Origin: Priapulus caudatus
Taxonomy: Eukaryota > Priapulida > Priapulimorpha > Priapulimorphida > Priapulidae
Reading direction: 5' to 3'
Assembly (NCBI RefSeq): GCF_000485595.1
Contig: NW_014578358.1
Span: 15,541-42,106 of the forward strand
Length of the DNA stretch: 26,566 bases
In this document: piece after piece, positions 8,516-18,700 of the stretch
How positions within the stretch are numbered: the first letter of the stretch is position 1
How the letters are laid out: the number at the start of each line of letters is the position of its first letter
Program-made: the position numbers and the translations under genes
Notes under the pieces: generated by a model
What the model saw: only the letters and a program-made list of their open reading frames with translations
The model's database searches: none
Told to the model about the DNA's origin: nothing

Positions 8516-10635
8516 AATCAACATCGCTGAATGCAGTGCAATAATTCAACGTTCGACGTACGTGCACAGACGACGTAAGTGCACAGACTGAGACAATTGC
8601 GTTTAATCTCTCAAACAAGACAGGCTGCATGCATGGGAATTATAGTTATTATCGAAAACTAGACTTCACGTTTTATACGGCTGATTGTTGGCTCTTTCTA
8701 TTTGCGTTCGTGGCCGGATTAAAAATGCACATGCCAAATCACTTCTTTTCACTGTAAGAGCACACCGAGAATTGGCTGGTTTTTCGTAAAAATCTTGCAA
8801 GAAATATGGTCGTATATCTCAGTTAACAATATATGTAGGCACTATATTGTGCCTTGCAATAAAATTTCACTGGGTTTTAATATAATTTTACAAAGTGTCT
8901 ATTTTGTGGGGATTTTTAGCTTAGTATATGGTCGCCATTGGGCAATTATTTCTCATTATAAGATGGCGTCCGCATACAACTACACTCCACGCAGTGTGAT
9001 GATCATCACACAGCGTGGAGTGTACATACAACGGGCTCGAATCAGCATAACACCAACAGTAATTAAAATACTTGCATAAGCAATGTAGTCTTTATTCATG
9101 CTAAATAATAAAAAATATTTAATGTCCAAACTTCACTCTAAACGTTTGCCAGCGACATGGTGCACATTTTCAGCAATTTTCCGGATCCCGTTGTTCAAAC
9201 CTAACCGTATAACCCCGAGCACAAGCTTGGCAGAATCGCAGAAATTTCCCCCAAACAAATTTTACTTTTCATACTTTATAGGCGTGTATAGATCGAGCAG
9301 CTATCTTACGTGCATAATGCACGCTAGTAGGATATAAATCAGCGTAAAAGTAGCTATAAATCACACATTCCAATGCCAGATATTACCACAAAAATAGAGA
9401 AGGCGGCGGCCCGTTTACATACATACAATAGTGCAACCTTTGCGAACAATTGGTGGGAGCACTGAGCTGTATGTAATAACAGTATATAAAAACAGTATAT
9501 AATAACAGTATATAATAATGGTGTTATTATATATAGCTCAGTGGGCGGCAGCCTACTGCTGCGTGCCATATATAGCAGAGAGATGCTGCACAATACTAGA
9601 TGTCAATATCAAGGCCGACCAGCGAGGGAGCTGTTCCGTGAAAATAGTTTCAGTGGCTTTGATATCAAGTTTAAAAAAATCACACTCATCTGCGATGTGA
9701 ATGGCGTGTATATTTCCTCCTAATTTTAAGCAGAAATTAAGCGAAGAGTAATTTGTTTAAATGCTGTTACTCCGGATTATTATAGACTAAGCACATTACA
9801 CAGTTCTCACCAAAAACGGAGTTGTAGACCTAATCCTAATTATTTTCAACACATTATACAAAGGGGTATAAAGTGTTCAATTACGGACCAGGCACATATA
9901 GCATAAGCACATGCGTTTACTGGGTGTTATGAAATCTACTGAAAATGTTACACGAAGAGAAAACAAATACAAATTGATCATAAAATCTGAAATCTTGAAA
10001 TGTATCAAATTGAGAACGTTCCTATAAACACAGGTGTGTTCCCTTTTTAGTGAAAGTCTTTGTTGTTGACATTAATAAAATAAGTTTTTATTCCTCCGGA
10101 TGGTCAAAATGTTAGTAAACGCCTCTCATATCGCTGGAAAGTACATCGTGCAGTAATGAATTCTAGTACTTTATTGAAATGACTACTAGTATATGAAATG
10201 TTAGTTTATACAATAAGCTAGCATTGAAAGTAAACGTTTCTAACGTTCCATAATGCTTACCTCTAATCTTCCCTTTGAGTTACTGCTGTTTGACATTTTA
10301 CCGTAATTTTCACCATTGTTGCTACGCTGGTCGGCGCCGGTCGGTAATAGCCGGCTCTGGTGTTGGCCGACCGGTACGCAGCTTTAAATAACATCCTTCC
10401 GACCCGCCCAAAAATGATTGAGTTTGTGTAAAATTACCTTCAACATAGTGAGCAATCTACAAATAATCATAACTGATACACTAATTTAAATTAATTTAAA
10501 AAACAACTCTGAGTTTAATCTCAACAACAATTATGCGTAAAATCATCATCTGATCACATCGTACAGCGCACAGTAAGCGCCGTTCGCTCCGCTCATGCAC
10601 TACGCTCGCAATCACTGATATTAGCCGGCATTAAA
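8516..10635. other. Intergenic sequence without recognisable genes
   Basis: AT-rich DNA of about 2.1 kb. Short open frames occur (for example 8795-9079 plus, 9354-9593 minus), but none has a recognisable domain or a supporting splice pattern. It contains a 44-bp near-perfect palindrome (8981-9024), a short tandem of ACAGTATATAATA units (9478-9520), an inverted pair of ATAYAGCTCAGTG motifs (near 9454-9467 and 9529-9542), and an 8-bp CCGGTCGG / CCGACCGG stem at 10337-10374. Confidence 0.5.
8981..9024. repeat. 44-bp near-perfect palindrome
   Basis: The arms TACACTCCACGC and GCGTGGAGTGTA, plus GTGTGATGATC/GATCATCACAC, meet at a central GATC. Only one A/A pair per arm breaks perfect dyad symmetry. 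It lies in single-copy sequence outside the mosaic repeat units. Confidence 0.85.
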
Positions 10636-10639
10636 ATTG

Positions 10640-11620
10640 TCCTGGCTACAACCCGCATCATAATTGTCAGCATAATCATACATGCATTTTGCTTGCGTTT
10701 CCTCCACACCGGTGAATGACACAGGTACGTACAAGCAGTGAATGTCATATTTTCCCTTCCCTTGCCTGAGCTGCGCCCCTCTGCTTTGATCTGCTGCTAC
10801 GCTCGTTCTATTACGTACATCAGCTGCATCTGACTATTCACCCGGCAAATGAACTCAAAGTCAACAAGAATATTAATTTATAATGGTCGTTGCCACCAGG
10901 ACATATGCCTTTTCCATGCGTTGGGGAAATATGGCGCTATCCAATACTTACATAAAGTGCCCAATGGGAATAAAGGAAGAGTGGTTAGTTTAATTTAGAT
11001 TAGATTATTGATGTCATTGTGTTGTTGATTTTGCCATGAAAAGCATCCATGTGGAGATGCTAGTGTGGTCACGTGATAATTACTATCAAGTGAAAACCAA
11101 CCTGGGATTGATCAGTAGCCCGATGATGACACGCGGTGAGAACACAAAGGTGTCAAGAACATGAGTTGGTGAAGGATCGCATTGTCACGAAAGAGAGCAA
11201 TTGATAAATTAATTATCTATTGCGTGACGGTAGGGCCTACACTATTCGCAGCATTTTTATATATGTTGAGTTTTATTTATTTATTTGTTATTTATGTGAG
11301 TTTACACTTTTGTGTTTAGACCCCCGAGTTTTGATCCACCACATATAGTGAAGATTATTACATGATTTTACTGTTGGTTAACTACATGACGCGCTTCAAT
11401 TCCCCATTAAACCATGGCAAGGATTATATTGTTGCTTATGTTCATATGAGAAAACTGGAATGATATTTTAGTAGATTTGAACACATGCAATTTGGTGTCC
11501 TCGACGCCTTCTTCCAGAGTTTTGAGGATGCAGTGGCAGAGAATCCGCGAGATAGCCGTTCACCCGAGGAGAAGGCAAATATCGGATAGACCGTGAAGCA
11601 ATTCGCTGTGCGCCCAAATG
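10640..11620. repeat. Tandem duplication of methyltransferase 3' region, copy 1 (downstream)
   Basis: Colinear with 11691-12714. Shared blocks include TTGCTTGCGTTTCCTCCACA, CTGAGCTGCGCCCCTCTGC, ATATGGCGCTATCCAATAC and the TTTATTTATTTATTTG tract. Copy 2 has an extra segment of about 45 bp near 11745-11790. Copy 1 ends in three rearranged exon segments and then a 10-mer repeat with one undetermined base. Confidence 0.85.
11412..11581. pseudogene. Scrambled copy of SABATH last exon
   Basis: Three adjacent segments (11412-11497, 11498-11552, 11553-11581; 86, 55 and 29 bp) are each the reverse complement of the segment at the matching place in the intact exon (12508-12593, 12594-12648, 12649-12677), in unchanged order. 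The sequence on both sides stays in direct orientation. The coding frame is destroyed. The intact frame in the other copy indicates that this one is derived. Only about two base differences are seen inside the 170 bp. Confidence 0.85.
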
Positions 11621-11690
11621 CNTATATGTGTACATATGTGTACATATGTGTACATATGTGTACATATGTGTATATGTGTATATAATAATA
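11621..11690 (+). repeat. TACATATGTG tandem repeat with one N
   Basis: About five to six copies of a 10-bp unit lie between the two tandem copies. An undetermined base is at position 11622, right where the duplicated exon sequence stops. Confidence 0.85.
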
Positions 11691-12714
11691 CTAAAATTGT
11701 CCTGACTACAACCCGCCTCATAATTCTCAGCATGATCATACATGAAGATTGCGAAGGGAGCGAGTGAAGCCAATGAGATTCGAACCACAATTTTGCTTGC
11801 GTTTCCTCCACACCGGTGAATGACACAGGTACAAGCAGTGAATGTCATATTTTCCCTTCCCTTGCCTGAGCTGCGCCCCTCTGCTTTGATCTGCTGCTAC
11901 GCTCGTTCTATTACGTACATTAGCTGCATCTGACTATTCACCTGGCAAATGAACTCAAAGTCAACAAGAATATTAATTTATGATGGTCGTTGCCACCAGG
12001 ACATATGCCTTTCCCATGCGTTGGGGAAATATGGCGCTATCCAATACTTACATAAAGTGCCCAATGGGAATAAAGGAAGAGTGGTTAGTTTAATTTAGAT
12101 TAGATTATTGATGCTCTTGTGTTGTTGATTTTGCTATGAAAAGCATCCATGGAGAGATGCTAGGGTGGTCACGTGATGATTACTATCAAGTGAAAACCAA
12201 TCTGGGATTGATCAGTAGCCCGATCATGATGACACGCGGTGAGAACACAAAGGTGTCAAGAACATGATTTGGTGAAGGACCGCATTGTCATGAAAGAGAG
12301 CAACGTCACGCAATAGATAATTAATTTACCACGTACACTATTCGCAGCATTATTATATATGTTGAGTTTTATTTATTTATTTGTTATTTATGTGAGTTTA
12401 CACTTTTGTGTTTAGACCCCCGAGTTTTGATCCGCCACATATAGTGAAGATTATTACATGATTTTACTGTTGGTTAACTACATGACGCGCTTCAATTCCC
12501 CATTAAACACCAAATTGCATGTGTTAAAATCTACTAAAATATCATTCCAGTTTTCTCATATGAACATAAGCAACAATATAATCCTTGCCATGGTCTCGCG
12601 GATTCTCTGCCACTGCATCCTCAAAACTCTGGAAGAAGGCGTCGAGGATATTTGCCTTCTCTTCGGGTGAACGGCTATCGGATAGACCGTGAAGCAAATC
12701 GCTGTGCGCCCAAA
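11691..12714. repeat. Tandem duplication of methyltransferase 3' region, copy 2 (native)
   Basis: This is the partner of 10640-11620. It includes the intact terminal coding exon of the methyltransferase (up to about 12714) and its 3' flank with the poly(A) signal cluster. It continues into the rest of the exon, which copy 1 lacks, so this is the native copy. Confidence 0.8.
12367..12383 (-). terminator. Candidate poly(A) signal cluster of the methyltransferase gene
   Basis: Overlapping AATAAA motifs on the minus strand (AATAAATAAATAAAA) lie about 160-175 bases after the TGA stop of the last exon. The equivalent cluster also occurs in the downstream duplicate at about 11270-11285. Confidence 0.5.
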
Positions 12715-12768
12715 TGCGAAACGAACTAACATACGACTTCGCGTGAGCACGGGCCTCAGCAATGTCAC
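12542..12768 (-). CDS. SABATH methyltransferase exon 8 (terminal)
   Basis: A 227-nt exon after the acceptor AACTGCCAG, phase 1 in, ending EWITH-free in Lys-Leu-Glu then TGA at 12544-12542. It encodes RAHAKSYVSSFRIWAHSDLL and SPEEKANILDAFFQSFEDAV, the helical C-terminal block of the family. Part of this exon is duplicated and scrambled at 11412-11620. Confidence 0.82.
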
Positions 12769-15700
12769 CTGGCAGTTAAATAAATAATTAAAAAATGATT
12801 AGCATTCACGTCTTTACATCTAAAAAGCAAACAAAAACTGTTGCACACGATAAATACTATACACATCAGGTAGGAATTGTTAGGAATTGTAGGCGGCGTC
12901 GATTTATAACGATTTATTGCAGTACGATAAAACATCATGTAAATATGTGTGTATCAGGATTATGAATGGACAGAATTAAAATGACATGGACAGAATATGA
13001 TTGCAGTAGAAGACTATTAATGGATAGAAACACCTACCCATATACTCAGCTGCTGAGTTTGCAACAGTGTCGGGCCTCCTAACTAGCGTGTCCTGGGTAG
13101 ACACCACCTATAGGCAGAGGCGTATCTAGGAAAAACAGCGCCCGGAGCAAGTGCTAAAATTGCCCCCTTCCAACTTCTGACGCCAATAAAAAAAATGAAG
13201 AAAAAAAATGAAATGTTGTTTTTGGTTGTTCCTCAGATTAGGATGCCAATACTTCTAAACTACAGCTACTATCCCAGGTCCAGGTAACAGGGGCGTGTAC
13301 AGGATTTGTACCAGGGGGAGGGGTGTAACCGTAACCCAAACGTGTGAGAACGCGAAGGGGGGGTCCGGGGGGCCCTCCCCCAGACATTTTTTGAAAATAG
13401 ACCCCCTTAGATGCGTTTTCTGCGCGAGCAGCGGGGGGGGGGGGTCCGGACCCCCTGGACCCCCCTGTACACGCCCCTGGGTAATCAACTTGTCAAATAA
13501 AGGATTGAATCATTTCAAGATATCATTTAGTAAGCAGATTGTTTTTTTCCTTTGCCTTTTTGCGTTGTTTTTTTACCTTTGCCTTTTTTGCGCCCCCTGA
13601 ACATGGCGTCCGGGGCACGTGCCCCCCTTGCCCCCCCCCCTAGATACGCCACTGCCTATAGGTGGAAAGAGACGTGAGAAGTGTGGCAGCGTGTATGATA
13701 TGTAAGTGGGATTCTGCGGACATGCTGATGAAGCATGTCTAACAGGTAAGCTGACGTTGGCCTGGAAGACCATCGCTAGACCAGCCTGAGCCTCCTGGGG
13801 AAACCTCTGACTCTTCCCAGTGAAGCTTGACCCAGATTTAGGAATCACAGATGCCTGACCTCACTTTTGCCAGGATAATTTATGCCAAAGCAGTTGGTGT
13901 GGGAATACCAATGATGCCAATATTGTTGCTACTTTACAAGAGGAGAAGTCATATTAGTATCACTGGAACAGACTCTAGTTACTAGAGCGTTCCTGTTTCA
14001 TTAGTGCATCCCTGACAAATAGAGTCGACTATTATGTCTGGAAACTTGTGCTTGGGAGTATACACCCAGACGGCCGAGATATGAGTGTAGGTCAAGAATT
14101 AGCGGAGAAGGAAGACCGTGAATGGTCGTAGACAGCTAAACAGAGCAGGCTGGCAGTAACCATGCAAACATCAGCAATAAAGACCCCCCGAATTGCTAGC
14201 CAGCCATGCTGCGACTGGGTGCAAGAAATCCCCTACTTTTCCTGATCAAGCCAATTGTGACCATAATGTGCCATGGCGGTGTAGCCCATGCTCGGACAAA
14301 CTGAGGGACCTATCCACGGGGAAGAAAGATAATATGGGGGCAAGGTAATTTCTGATAATTGTCAACTTCGAGGGGAAGAAGGGGTGACGACCTGGGGCAG
14401 CAAAATGATACAAACACCAAAGTAGTATAGCTTCTCCGAGGCAAAAGTCAAAGTTTTAGATGCATTGTATGGTCAAATTCAAATGAATCAATTCAGGGGG
14501 TTTACTTTTGTCGGAGGATGGACAACCTCCACTATAGCTCTAAAAGAGACAAACTAAACGGTCTGTAGCCAGTAGGAAACAACAACACAGCCAGAGAGCA
14601 GGCACGAGAGACCGATATATATGTAGAACATAGGCTGGGCTTGTATGATGTATCATATCTATAGCAAATACGAAAAGGGATCATAAGGACTCTGAGGATG
14701 GGGAAAAGGTAAGCGAGAATCAGGGAACCATGTACTAATGAAGAACAGCTTATGCGATGTCTATCGAATGGGCGTCGGGTGTGATGGACCTTGTAAGAGA
14801 TCAAACGCTTTTCTCAGCGACTGCTGTCGCCTACACCCGGCTCTAAAATACTGTTGCCTCGCCGCATTACATAGCTACACATCGTCATGTATAGCCTATA
14901 CACCTGCACTGCTCAGTACATAAATGTCAAACTAATGTGCATTTACTAACCATTATCGCCGATTTCAACCCATCTATCCTGGAAGTAGCAGTTGACTTGC
15001 TTTACTTCAATCGATACCAGGCGGAGGCCAAGCTTATAAACAGGAGAATCGACATTGATCAGAGGCTCCTTCAGTTCTTCCTCTGTGCGATAGTAAACGT
15101 TGTGGTTCATGTTCTGAAACTCTTCCTGAAAGCGCAACACAGGATAAATATGTACATATTGGTTATAAGAAAAGCCCAAATCTACGTCTTAGTGTAGTGG
15201 CGAGGAAAGCCTAGGTTGTGCTGGAGATCCTATTATAATATTTATCTAGAAACGTTTGGTGTCCAAAATACTCGATTAAATATTATTAGCCTATCTTATG
15301 TATTATTTCGATGGGAAATACCTTAGTAATAACGCCTCTATTCACCAATTCGCGGCACTCTTTCGACAAAAGGTTGAAGCAATTGCACTTAATACGTTTC
15401 GTGTTTCCCGTGTACTGCTTATCTTTATCCGTGGCGAAAGGAACTATCACCAGCCGTCCACCTGTAACAGCATGATCATTTTCACGGTCTCAGCAGCAGC
15501 GTAGTATATCCGTCTGGAGTACTCGAGATTCCGTGACAGAAATTACAGATTAGGTTTAGGGTTATGGTTAGAAATTAGACTTGTAAATCTGGGTTATGGC
15601 TAGGTTCACGCTTATAGTTAAAACCTATGCTTATAGATTTTGGTTAGTAAGAGGGTTAGCGTCAGTGTTCGAAATTAGCTTTAAGAATGAGATTATGATT

Positions 15701-18700
15701 AAGATTAAAAATTTGCCTTAGAAATTAGGATGTGGATAAGGTCAGGAGTAGAGTAGGGTTAGGATTATGGTTAGAATGAATGTTATTGATAAGTTTAGAA
15801 AATTGAATTATATTAAGATTATAGAGGTATGATTATTGTGATGTAGCAAATAGACTTGGCTAGTAGGATTAGGGAGAGAAATTAGGAGTAACGGCAGTTA
15901 AAACGTTGAGCATGTCAGATGTAATGGTAGTCAAGTAGGAGTCTGGGTATAGTTCATCTTCGTTGTACCTGGTCGCAGCTCTCTAGCTCTATGTACGAGG
16001 ATGGTCTCCCAATCCTCGGCCGCCTGCCGCTTAAACATCTCTCGTTCCTCAGCCACGGTGATTTCTGCCGGTCGAAAACCGTCGGTTACCGTGCACGGCC
16101 TGGCGAGGAAAAGAAAGACCAAAAATGGCGAAAATCCCTCATATCATGAGATATAAACAATAGCGGAGGTGGTGCGGGAACTCGTCAGCATGCATGAAAC
16201 TCACATTTAGTGAAGTAGACGACTCGAAACATGGCCTGTGGCAGAAGGAAATAGTAGACGACGACTATTACACAGCATATAGTTAACCCACGTGCTAAGG
16301 CAACACGTAAAAAACTCCGTGATCGTGTTCCGTACCTAAAAACGTTACCTTAAGAGGGATTTAGTTCACTTTGTTAACCACATTTTTAAGGGTCGTTTTT
16401 TTCAATGATATGTAGGTGTCCTCTTCAGGAAACATATTTTTTTCAACATGCTACAAATTTACACAAAGTAGAATTACAGACAATAATTAAGCTTATTATG
16501 GAGCAGTATATTAAGATAAATTACCAATGTATAATAAAAATAAAAAAATAAAAAATAAAATAAAGTAATAACAACATTACTGTCAATAAATATAATTGCA
16601 CGGGGCATTATCTTCAAACGTGATAATAGACATCGCAGATATTTAAGATTTGGTTTGTGTTGGAAAAATCCATGCACTTTCTCATTGCAAAATTTTACAA
16701 CGAAATGTATATTGATTATTGCGAACTTTTATTGCTTTACGAGAAATTTGTATTGAAATGTCGTTTTTTGTTATGGTGCATATTAGACCTGAGACCGTAT
16801 ACTGTCAATTTATCGGGATTGACACGCCGTCCACGAGTCGGGATTTGCGATTTCATAGCACAACAGCGTCAATCTACAACTAAATATTCTCTACCGCGCT
16901 TCCCTGTTTAGCTCAGAATCTAAATAGTCTAGCTCTATCTCACGTATAAATAGTCTATGTCACGTGTATCAGTCACGTGACAAAGTTACAGGAGTCGAAT
17001 TAGCGACGTGTTAATCATATTAAATTGTCTGGTAATTGTATGACGGAAATAAACTCACTGCTTCGACAGGATATGCATTCCGGAAGCAGAGAAGGCAAAA
17101 TGTACGGAGTTGTTGGAAAAGCACTTCTCGTAGAAGGAAGTTCCGCTGGCGAATACCTGCACGTCTGGATGGGCTACGAGATAGCTTTCCGGCTCAGAAA
17201 TCATACCTGTAACGAAGCAGAAGCAGATGACGACAACACTTAACTTGTACGTACCTTCGTAATATATCTATGTGCACAATATACGCGTCTATGGGCTATA
17301 CGGGAGCGTGTGTTTGCGTGCGTTCGTGTGTGTATGTGTGTGCGTACGCTTGCGTACGTGCGCGCGCACGTGTACGATGTACACGCTTGTCTCCTATTAC
17401 ACAACACGTGTAAGCAATGTGTAGTATATAAATCGCCTAAATGTTTATACTGTGATGCCCCACAGACGTCCCAAGTGTCCCGGTCTCACCGGGATCGTCC
17501 CGGTGCGACATGCTGGTCCCGGGGCTCCGTTAAGAGTCCAGAAAGTCCCGGTCGTACATTTTTCAGCCATATTTCAAAATTTACATGAGTAAATTACTAA
17601 ATTTGCCATGGTTGTTGATGTACTTTGATTCCAGCGAACAATAAAAGGCCACAAATGTATACTTTATTTTTATTAAAAAAATGATGGTGCGCCTCGACAA
17701 ACACATGTCGCAGCCCGCCACAACTTTTTTCCTGTTTTTGCGCACCGCGAAAAAACGGCGATGGACCATTATCACAAGTGATCCCTTTCTTGGATTTTCT
17801 CAACTTGGGACCTTTGTTTGAATTCATCACATATTCATACACAGAACCATCTATACGAGACATCGCCACTGCTTCCATATCTGTTTCTAGCTAGCTTTTC
17901 AATCAAACTTTAGGAGCCCAGCGGGCTACCCCACGTTCCTCTACTCGGCACTCACCCAGATGTAACTTAGACGATCTCGAGTTTTCATACAGCGTTGGGC
18001 CATTTTTTTTATAGCGACGAAATATCGCCCAATAACTAGAGAACCAAGAACATTTGTGTGCCAACGTATAGCACGAGACTACACTTAATGTTGCGTGTGA
18101 AAGAGAGGAGAAGGTTTTTTGTAGGCTTATCTCGCACCAACACGCACACAAGCAGCATATTTCGGTAGAGTGCCGTGTCCGTACAATTGCAAAGCTGAGT
18201 ATATTTACTTGAAACAGCCATTTCGCTGAAATGGATAAATTTACATTCTCAGTAGAGATGCCAGCTCCTATGTGAAGTACCTTCAGCTTTCATTACTATA
18301 GCGTTTTTTGACGACGTACAATTATCGTATATCCTATGGATATACTAATAGGCTATATGTCTATATATATTATATACCTTGCACACGTTTGAAAAACGAT
18401 GTCCAGTCGTTTGATGGTTGATCTTCATGGATTACTTGAATGTCAAACTTGTGCCCGTGCTTCTTCTTCAGTGCGTCTATTATAGGAGTAAGATCATTAA
18501 GTTGAACGTATTAAAAATTCTATAACTAACGGCATCGTCACCATCGACGTCATCGCTGCCATCACGATCAGCGTTACGAGAACATCGTTACCCATTGTGC
18601 TCCATTTTCCTTTTCGTTAAAATGGTTCCTTTTCGTTAAAATTTACTAAAGCCGTTGCTCTCTCCGTTGTGATTTAGAAAGCATTCGCTTCCATTGCATG

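Larger units (their letters stand above)
12769..14950 (-). other. Methyltransferase intron 7
   Basis: A 2.2 kb intron, the longest in the gene. It carries a hAT-type MITE with a nested second MITE (13115-13654). The remainder (13663-14900) has mixed composition and may include decayed mobile DNA, but I recognise no domain in any frame. Confidence 0.7.

Noticed and set aside
8795-9079. 94-codon plus-strand frame
   Set aside because: It has no recognisable domain, spans the palindrome at 8981-9024, and has a composition typical of AT-rich non-coding DNA.
13295-13848. Open frames across the MITE region
   Set aside because: They are Gly/Pro-rich translations of G and C runs inside transposable elements that lie in an intron.
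14946-15179. 77-codon minus-strand frame starting with Met as a separate small gene
   Set aside because: Only its part from 15125 to 14951 is exonic. Acceptor and donor sites and phases place it as exon 7 of the methyltransferase.
17025-17243. 72-codon plus-strand frame
   Set aside because: It is a shadow of methyltransferase exon 4 on the minus strand, which has the SABATH motifs and matching splice sites.
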